This document shows, piece after piece, positions 27,709 to 33,844 of a DNA stretch of 33,844 nucleotides. The notes under the pieces were generated by a model. That model had not been told where the DNA came from and ran no database searches. It saw nothing but the letters and a program-made list of their open reading frames with translations. Source of the stretch: a bacterium. GTDB taxonomy: Bacteria > Bdellovibrionota_C > UBA2361 > SZUA-149 > JAGRAN01. The position numbers and the translations under genes are program-made. The stretch is from the NCBI GenBank assembly GCA_030431555.1, contig JAUIIP010000007.1, forward strand, positions 1-33,844, read 5' to 3'. The first letter of the stretch is position 1. Each line of letters opens with the position of its first letter.

Positions 27709-27750
27709 TAAGCTTTCCTTGCTCACCGCAGTGGCTTAGTAATAATCTGC

Positions 27751-28311
27751 ATGAGCGCTAAACATTCAAGTGTATTTCTTACGTCTCTGTTGTGTGGTCT
27801 CTTAATTGGAGCAGCGTTCGTGTTTCCTCTCAAGGCAGCGCTCAGCATTAACGATATCACCTCAGACTTAGTGGATCCTCCGACAATCCTCATGGTAGAA
27901 TCGGGCGGTCATCTCGGCTCGGCGCTGCCTTTCCCTCCGAGCTTCAAAGCTACTCAGCGAGAGGCTTACCCCGAGATATCCACCCGCCACTACAAGACTA
28001 CCAAGATGTCGGCCCTAAAAGCCGTTGAAGAGATACTTGAAAAGTTCCCTAGAACTCGAATATTAAGGAAGGAAGCAGGAGATGAGGTTTATCTGCAGGC
28101 AGAATTCAGCACTCGACTACTTAGATTCAAGGACGACGTGGCGGTGCGAATTCGGGAGGCCGAGGGTGTATCAACTATCGACATCCGCTCACGCTCCCGC
28201 ATTGGCCAAGGTGACCTTGGCACAAACGCAAACCGAATCAGAGGTTTGTATGCACGTATAAATCGCAAACTCGCACAAGTTGGAGACGCCGGCTCCCATG
28301 ACAAGAATTAG
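27751..28311 (+). CDS. DUF1499 domain protein
   Basis: 'YKTTKMSALKAVEEILEKFPRTRILRKEAGDEVYLQAEFSTRLLRFKDDVAVRIREAEGVSTIDIRSRSRIGQGDLGTNANRIRGLYARI'. Confidence 0.85.
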   Translation: MSAKHSSVFLTSLLCGLLIGAAFVFPLKAALSINDITSDLVDPPTILMVESGGHLGSALPFPPSFKATQREAYPEISTRHYKTTKMSALKAVEEILEKFPRTRILRKEAGDEVYLQAEFSTRLLRFKDDVAVRIREAEGVSTIDIRSRSRIGQGDLGTNANRIRGLYARINRKLAQVGDAGSHDKN

Positions 28312-29371
28312 TTCCTTTCATCTGGTGCAACAAGTTGCATGGCTAACGCTGCTGGCTTTACCTCTGTTTGCTCAGTCGACTGTTCGAGCAGAAACGGCAG
28401 TAACGTACTCTCCGGAATACAACGTCGACAAAATTTACAAATCTATGCGAGGCCCACAGGAGGAACGTCAGGGCTATCGTCTGCTTGAGAGCGACAAGCC
28501 TGAATTGCTTTGGATAACGGGTTTTCGTGCTAGAGCAGTGAGCGCCGAGAACGGACGCGAAGAGTCGCAGGAGTTTGTCTGCCACAACACTCTTAGCTTT
28601 AATTATCCGGAACGGACTCAGGCATTGAATCTCGGCGTACTACCAAAGACGCATCGCGCCAGTCAGCGCCTCTTTACCATTTCGCAAGGTCAGCAAGAAG
28701 TCAGGTTCCCCGCCGGGTTTGGCATACCGCTTTTGTCCAGCGAACCGCTGATGCTGCAGTCGCAGCTCTTGAACCTCAACCACCAACCAAGGCCTCTCGT
28801 GGTTAAACACAAAAGCGAAACCTTCTACGAGAAAGACAGCGAGCTAAAAAGACCTATGCAGCCGCTGTTTATGTTCGAGATTATCGGTGCCGTTCCTCTG
28901 TCGGATGTGCCCGCTCATGACGAGCACACCGCACACTCGAGTTGTCTCTCAGCGAGCACCGCTACGAAGTCATTTAACTTCACTGACTACCGTGGCAGGA
29001 ATATGACCGCGCATTGGCTGGTACCGCCGGGACGACACAGTTACGAAAATTATTACGGCAGGCTGGGAATATCTTATGATACGAAAGCGCACTACTTTCT
29101 GGTTCACTTACATCCCTTTGCCGAATCTCTGGAACTTCGAGACATGACCTCCGGGGAAGTAGTGTTCCGCAGTCAGGTAAGCAACTATCCGGACAAGAAG
29201 GGTCTGTTGCGAGTCAGTCACCTCGCATCTAAGGAAGGGATAAAAATTTATCACGATCACGACTACCGAATGACATCCGTCTACAATAATTCGAGCTCTG
29301 AGCCGCAGGATGCGATGAGCATGCTTTTTATCTATGCACTAGACAAAGAGTTCCGTCGAAACGGAAGTTAG
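28298..29371 (+). CDS. secreted protein with PHM/DBH-like copper-monooxygenase C-terminal fold (putative)
   Basis: Signal peptide MTRISSFHLVQQVAWLTLLALPLFAQSTVRA; 'HYFLVHLHPFAESLELRD' and 'IKIYHDHDYRMTSVYNNSSSEPQDAMSMLFIYALDKEF' align by eye with the HxH...M copper site region of peptidylglycine α-hydroxylating monooxygenase. Confidence 0.65.
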   Translation: MTRISSFHLVQQVAWLTLLALPLFAQSTVRAETAVTYSPEYNVDKIYKSMRGPQEERQGYRLLESDKPELLWITGFRARAVSAENGREESQEFVCHNTLSFNYPERTQALNLGVLPKTHRASQRLFTISQGQQEVRFPAGFGIPLLSSEPLMLQSQLLNLNHQPRPLVVKHKSETFYEKDSELKRPMQPLFMFEIIGAVPLSDVPAHDEHTAHSSCLSASTATKSFNFTDYRGRNMTAHWLVPPGRHSYENYYGRLGISYDTKAHYFLVHLHPFAESLELRDMTSGEVVFRSQVSNYPDKKGLLRVSHLASKEGIKIYHDHDYRMTSVYNNSSSEPQDAMSMLFIYALDKEFRRNGS

Positions 29372-29388
29372 TTCTCACCAGATGCCAG

Positions 29389-30009
29389 TCACTGCGTTGC
29401 TGCAGAAACTTGCTGAGGTTTAGCCGAAACTCCTCCCGTAAGAACAAACCGCATTGCCTCTTCGAAGCTCATATCAAGCTCCTGCGTCCGACCTTCAGGC
29501 ACTTTGACGGCGAAACCGCCCAACTGGTAGCTCATCGGAAAATAGACCAGAACATATTGCCCAGACTCGATGTGTTCGTCAGAGTTAGCTAGAGGTAGAT
29601 CGGGGTGCCGTTCGGTAATGAAGCCAACGAGCGAGGTACTCCCGGAATCATCAAGGCTAACAATTACGGGTTTACCGAGTTTGTCGGACTTTGACCCGTC
29701 AAAATAGGAGGCAAAGTCCCTCAAGGGACCATAGACGGTTTTCACAAGCGGGATGCTGTTCATCAATCGCTCAATAAAGCGGACGATTGGACTTACGATA
29801 GAACTTTTCGCGAGCAGCCCAATGGCGAAAGTCGCAAGTATAAAAAACAGAAAGCCCATCCCCGGAACATAATAGTCCTCAGGCAATACCACCAGCAGGG
29901 CTTGCTCAACGATATGCTCTATCAGAGCCAAAGACCAGTAGATGATATAGATCGTAAGGCCGACCGGAACTATCCAGCCTAGGCCTTTAAGAAAGGTCTT
30001 TCCCATCAT
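29389..30009 (-). CDS. DUF502 family membrane protein
   Basis: 'FLKGLGWIVPVGLTIYIIYW...IPLVKTVYGPLRDFASYF..SKSDKLGKPVIVSL' signature. Confidence 0.92.
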   Translation of the reverse strand: MMGKTFLKGLGWIVPVGLTIYIIYWSLALIEHIVEQALLVVLPEDYYVPGMGFLFFILATFAIGLLAKSSIVSPIVRFIERLMNSIPLVKTVYGPLRDFASYFDGSKSDKLGKPVIVSLDDSGSTSLVGFITERHPDLPLANSDEHIESGQYVLVYFPMSYQLGGFAVKVPEGRTQELDMSFEEAMRFVLTGGVSAKPQQVSAATQ

Positions 30010-30016
30010 CGCTCCA

Positions 30017-31690
30017 TCAATAAATCTCGTTCAAATAGCAGTCACCGCAGTATACCGTCTCCGGGGCTTGCGGCGGATAGCTGGTCTGAATCTCCACACC
30101 ACACTTCTCACAACTGCGCTCCCATAGTGCTCTGGGGTTCCTTTTCGCCAAGCGAGCCCGATGGCGAGGAATGAACGCAACGTCAGGCAGCGCGACTCGA
30201 TGCTTCTTATAAAACGCCAATTCCGGCCGGGTTATCTTAAATGCCCGACCAGTTTCGCTGCAAGTCAGCACCTCGCCGCAAATCGACTCGTCCACCTCGT
30301 CAATCGAATCAGGGATGTGAACATGTTTGCTGGGCTGCTTCGTCACTTTCGACTCGTCATGCCAGGGCACATTCAGCATCTCGGCCATTTCTTTATCGAT
30401 CGGCTGGTAGTCCTGGGCTACCGACGCATTGTAGCAAAGGGCGGTCAATGACATCGGGAACAGTTCGCCCCACTCGCCCGTTTCCTTCATATGCCCGACA
30501 ATGCGCAACGCGAGCTTTTCGTAGTCTTCCCAACTATACTGCTTGTTAAAGATGCAATACTTGTTCTTTTTCAAGGAAACACAACCGAAGCAGTGCTTGG
30601 AATTGTATGTGTGATAGCTGTAATAAATGTTCTCAGAGTTCACTACTGTTACAGAAAAAGCACTTCCGTAAGACCCTCCACCCACCTCGACACACTCATA
30701 ACAAAGTTCCGCCGGAAATCCCCATGAGAAACAGTCCATACAATCCTTGGACTGGTGAAACCATGAACAGTGATAGCAATCCCAAACCTCGCTGACGTCA
30801 AAGCAGTGATGAGATGAATGCGAAGAAAAAATACTATTGCCCGTCACGTCATCGTTCATTTCGCCGATCATGTACTTGTACGGAAAATCTAGACGAAACC
30901 TTTCAAACTTATCTCTCAATCGGGAAACCTCACTGCGCACTCCCAGATCGTGCGCCTGCAGCGCTTCGAGATACTCATCTTTTGTCAGCTGTTGATTGAA
31001 ATAGTTGTACTGTTTGTTGGCCAGGTTCACACAGCCAAAGCAATTCTTGCAGCCGCGGCAGTTTCTTAAAAACGTAGAATCGCTGCAATTGTGGCTGTTA
31101 ACAGCATATCGCACATTGTAGCAGCCTGTGCAGTCGACGCACTCATAGCAAAGCTCGCATTTATCAATAAAAGAAACATCGACGCAAAAGTTAGAGTTGT
31201 TGACGTAGTTGCCGTAGTAGCAAGATTCATTGTGATTGGCACCGGCTATCAGATAGCAATTTTTATTGTATGAGGCATTATTAATAAAATCACTATTCTC
31301 ATTCTCGAAAGCCGTCAGTCCCATCACGGGAACTTCTTGAGCCAGTTCCTTCCACTGCTCAAAAAAAGGCCTTGAGAAATCGAAATCTCGGCCATAGCTC
31401 AGTGGGTCGAAGTCGTCGCTCCAAAACTCATCGCGATGTATTACCTTGGCGTAGGATTCCGGGGGAACGCCTACTAGCAGCTTCTTTCCTGACAAAACGC
31501 TTTCTCGAAGAAATAGGTTAAGTTCGGCTCTCCAGACCATTCTGCGCTGCGCACGACAAAGCGGCGACAAAGTCGGAGGCGGAATCTCGCAACGCTCGCC
31601 GTCAAAAGTCGGCGATACTCGCTTGTAGAATTCAAGATCTCTCTCGCTGACTTCAAACGGCTCGCCGCTTACCAAGCAGGTCTTTCGCAT
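30017..31690 (-). CDS. Cys-rich protein with CxxC ladders and duplicated core
   Basis: 557 aa, ~33 Cys; 'CELCYECVDCTGC', 'CRGCKNCFGC'; C-terminal 'RNPRALWERSCEKCGVEIQTSYPPQAPETVYCGDCYLNEIY' zinc-ribbon. Confidence 0.9.
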   Translation of the reverse strand: MRKTCLVSGEPFEVSERDLEFYKRVSPTFDGERCEIPPPTLSPLCRAQRRMVWRAELNLFLRESVLSGKKLLVGVPPESYAKVIHRDEFWSDDFDPLSYGRDFDFSRPFFEQWKELAQEVPVMGLTAFENENSDFINNASYNKNCYLIAGANHNESCYYGNYVNNSNFCVDVSFIDKCELCYECVDCTGCYNVRYAVNSHNCSDSTFLRNCRGCKNCFGCVNLANKQYNYFNQQLTKDEYLEALQAHDLGVRSEVSRLRDKFERFRLDFPYKYMIGEMNDDVTGNSIFSSHSSHHCFDVSEVWDCYHCSWFHQSKDCMDCFSWGFPAELCYECVEVGGGSYGSAFSVTVVNSENIYYSYHTYNSKHCFGCVSLKKNKYCIFNKQYSWEDYEKLALRIVGHMKETGEWGELFPMSLTALCYNASVAQDYQPIDKEMAEMLNVPWHDESKVTKQPSKHVHIPDSIDEVDESICGEVLTCSETGRAFKITRPELAFYKKHRVALPDVAFIPRHRARLAKRNPRALWERSCEKCGVEIQTSYPPQAPETVYCGDCYLNEIY

Positions 31691-31822
31691 CCGGGACTCC
31701 CTAAAATTATGCAGCTCAACCCTGGCTGATCGCCACGAGCGGCCCGTTCAGGGCCTGCTTAAAGCAATCTATCAGTATTTGTAACACCTACGCGACTTGC
31801 TCTCACAATTATCCTCGAGAGG

Positions 31823-31843
31823 CTTCACCCTGCAAAGGTGAAG
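31823..31843 (+). other. hairpin in leader of 31879 gene
   Basis: CTTCACC-CTGCAAA-GGTGAAG, 7-bp perfect arms. Confidence 0.35.
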
Positions 31844-31878
31844 ACGGGTAAGTGGTTGCACTTAATTGGGTTAACAAG

Positions 31879-32229
31879 ATGAAATATAAGATAACTTTAT
31901 GCCTCGGCGCTTGCGCCATATTAGCACTATTTGTAATTCCCGCCGGCGTGGCTGCGCAGGACCGTTCCTTCGCCAAGGATATGGAAATGCTGCCCGACGA
32001 AGATTTTGAACTTTTGCTGGACGTTATCGACAGTCACAGCGCGCATACGTCGCAACAGTCGTTGAACAATCCGGTTCGCGAGTTCCTTGAGTGTGCACGC
32101 GCGATGACTTGCGTTCGCTGTTTCGGCAGTCTTGAGTCGGGATGCGTAGAGTTCAATTTGAACAACTGGCTTTGGTGCGCAAATCCGCTGAACTCTGTTC
32201 TGCTCAAATGTCATGCCGCCGCTCTTTGA
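31879..32229 (+). CDS. small secreted Cys-containing protein
   Basis: Start set to ATG 31879: MKYKITLCLGACAILALFVIPAGVAAQ signal; C-terminal 'CARAMTCVRCFGSLESGCVEFNLNNWLWCANPLNSVLLKC'. Confidence 0.6.
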   Translation: MKYKITLCLGACAILALFVIPAGVAAQDRSFAKDMEMLPDEDFELLLDVIDSHSAHTSQQSLNNPVREFLECARAMTCVRCFGSLESGCVEFNLNNWLWCANPLNSVLLKCHAAAL

Positions 32230-32318
32230 CCCGGTCGTCTGCCTTCACCTAGCTAGTGACTAGTCGATAAAAAATCGCGACAGTGTTGAGACTTGAACCT
32301 TTGGAGAGAAGCCCGCCG

Positions 32319-33266
32319 CTACTCGTTCCCTGCCGCTTTGAGCTCCTGCTGTGAGATAGAGAATCCATCCAGGTGAACATCCAACTGGGGGAACGGTATT
32401 CCGATTCCCACTGAATCAAGTTCACTCTTCACAGCGGCAGTTAAATTCTCTTTCACTGCCCAGAAATCGTCTGAGGTCGTCCAAAAGCGCACAACCCAGT
32501 TTACCGAAGAGTCTCCCAAGTCAAGCAGGTAAACCTGGTATCCTCTGCCCTCGCCATCTACCAGCTTCTCAAGCAGCGACTCCGCGGCGGAACTTAGAGC
32601 CGCACGGGTTTCGTTTAGATCTGCGCCGTAATCAACTCCCACGTTGACATCAACTCTTCGCTCTTTGTGGAAAGTAATATTCTCTATTGTGCCACCGGAT
32701 ATTGAACTGTTCGGGACGATTATCCGGCGATTATCAACGGTATTAAACGTGGTGGTAAACAAGTCAATCTCGTCGACTTTGCCTGTCACGCCGCCAGCGG
32801 ATACCACATCCCCCACCTTGAATGGGCGAAAAACCAGAAGTAGGATACCGGCGGAGAAATTGCTGAGTGTTCCTTGAAACGCCATTCCAATCGCAAAGCC
32901 TGCTGCCGCAATAACCGCCGCGAAACTCGCGACACTTACGCCGAACATTCCCAGAACGCCAAGCAGCGTAAATATCATTAGGGCGTTGAAAATCAGCTTC
33001 CCGGTGAATCGACCGAGAGTTTCGTCGACACGTTTCCGAATGGGAGTACTACAAATGCGAGCAACAAACTTACTCACAAAGTAGGCAACCAGAATCAGCA
33101 GCAGTGCACTAACAGTTGGGACGACGTACGAGTCCACAAGCGGCCAGACGCCCGAAAAGTCGCCTTTGGACACGCCGTCTATCGCAGTAAACATGTCGTC
33201 CTTGGCTTTCGCCGCCGCTCCTTCCAACTTTCCAACAGCCGCAGCATTTTCAGTTTGTTCAGCCAT
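32319..33266 (-). CDS. MscS family mechanosensitive channel
   Basis: 'VAAVIAAAGFAIGMAFQGTLSNFSAGILLLVFRPFKVGDVVSAGGVTGKVDEIDLFTTTFNTVDNRRIIVPNSSISGGTIEN' signature. Confidence 0.95.
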   Translation of the reverse strand: MAEQTENAAAVGKLEGAAAKAKDDMFTAIDGVSKGDFSGVWPLVDSYVVPTVSALLLILVAYFVSKFVARICSTPIRKRVDETLGRFTGKLIFNALMIFTLLGVLGMFGVSVASFAAVIAAAGFAIGMAFQGTLSNFSAGILLLVFRPFKVGDVVSAGGVTGKVDEIDLFTTTFNTVDNRRIIVPNSSISGGTIENITFHKERRVDVNVGVDYGADLNETRAALSSAAESLLEKLVDGEGRGYQVYLLDLGDSSVNWVVRFWTTSDDFWAVKENLTAAVKSELDSVGIGIPFPQLDVHLDGFSISQQELKAAGNE

Positions 33267-33439
33267 ATCTCACCTAGATAAAGTAGCAATCCCGCCGATA
33301 AATAAGGTCAACCCCCAAAACACATATCGCAAAAGTCTACTAACATTTAGTGCTAGAATAAAGCGGCTCAGGCCAGATTAAAATTTTGACCGGAGCGGCG
33401 GATTCATCCATGATACATTGACGAGGCGGCGATAATTCC

Positions 33440-33844
33440 ATGAAAGTTCGAATAGTTTATTGGTTAGCGATCCTTCGCACCAGTTATTGGTTCCTGCCCT
33501 GCCTGCTTACTATTGGCTCTTTGATCTTGGCCTTCGTTACGGTCGAATTGGATAAATCCGACGCTGTTGACTTGGGAAAACATCTTGAGTGGATCCTTAT
33601 GGCAGGTCCCGAAGGCGCCAGGGCGGTTCTATCCGTCATCGCAACCGGCGCAGTTACCATCGCCAGCTTAACTTTTTCGATTACTATCGTCGCTTTGTCT
33701 CTCACCTCTACCCAATTCGGCTCTCGCTTGCTGAGACGCTTTATGCAGGAGCAGGCTAATCAACTTGTCTTAGGAATATTTCTTGGAACATTCGTATATT
33801 CCCTGGAAGTATTGCGTAATATTGATTCCTTCGACGACACAACA
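33440..33844 (+). CDS. DUF2254 family membrane protein (N-terminal part, truncated by window edge)
   Basis: Manual translation from ATG 33440: MKVRIVYWLAILRTSYWFLPCLLTIGSLILAFVTVELDK...AVTIASLTFSITIVALSLTSTQFGSRLLRRFMQE...; open at window end; missing from the ORF track. Confidence 0.85.
   Translation, partial: MKVRIVYWLAILRTSYWFLPCLLTIGSLILAFVTVELDKSDAVDLGKHLEWILMAGPEGARAVLSVIATGAVTIASLTFSITIVALSLTSTQFGSRLLRRFMQEQANQLVLGIFLGTFVYSLEVLRNIDSFDDTT

Noticed and set aside
30161-30795. Overlapping plus-strand ORFs opposite the Cys-rich gene
   Set aside because: The minus-strand 557-aa ORF has clear motif structure; the plus ORFs have low-complexity, Arg/Ser/Pro-rich shadow translations.
1-33844. 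CRISPR arrays, transposons, integrons, toxin-antitoxin pairs, secretion or defence clusters
   Set aside because: Looked for regularly spaced repeats, transposase/integrase motifs, nuclease/helicase motifs and paired toxin genes; none were seen.

Overview
A ~34 kb, gene-dense bacterial chromosomal window of roughly 50% GC. It has signal peptides, lipoboxes and an AsmA-like YdbH protein, which suggests a diderm. About 38-40 protein-coding genes lie on both strands, with many tightly packed or overlapping convergent gene pairs. I found no rRNA, tRNA, CRISPR array, transposase or integrase. Recognisable content: YggU/DUF167, VOC protein, hemolysin III/AdipoR, PNPOx-like protein, GNAT, DUF4173-like membrane protein, membrane-anchored CX5R phosphatase, a coupled GT2-TPR + FAD oxidoreductase pair, a tandem Lrp/AsnC-like regulator divergent from an EamA transporter, tandem UspA, GlcG/HbpS-like protein, GGCT, SDR, APC permease, an apparent ydbH-ynbE-ydbL operon, YvlD/DUF360-type membrane protein, SGNH lipoprotein, BON-domain protein, MgtC, DUF1499, DUF502, MscS and the start of a DUF2254 gene. 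The most interesting items are: (i) a 557-aa Cys-rich protein with CxxC ladders and an internal ~150-aa duplication, resembling a family I associate with CPR bacteria; (ii) a secreted protein whose C-terminus resembles the copper-binding domain of PHM/DBH monooxygenases; (iii) two very short ORFs, absent from the supplied ORF track, each encoding a signal peptide and almost nothing else; (iv) a structured, SD-strong leader in the longest intergenic gap, upstream of a possible PQ-loop/SWEET-like membrane protein; (v) a tiny HicB-like ORF flanked by hairpins. No clear defence system or mobile element is visible. All family calls are by eye, without database searches.
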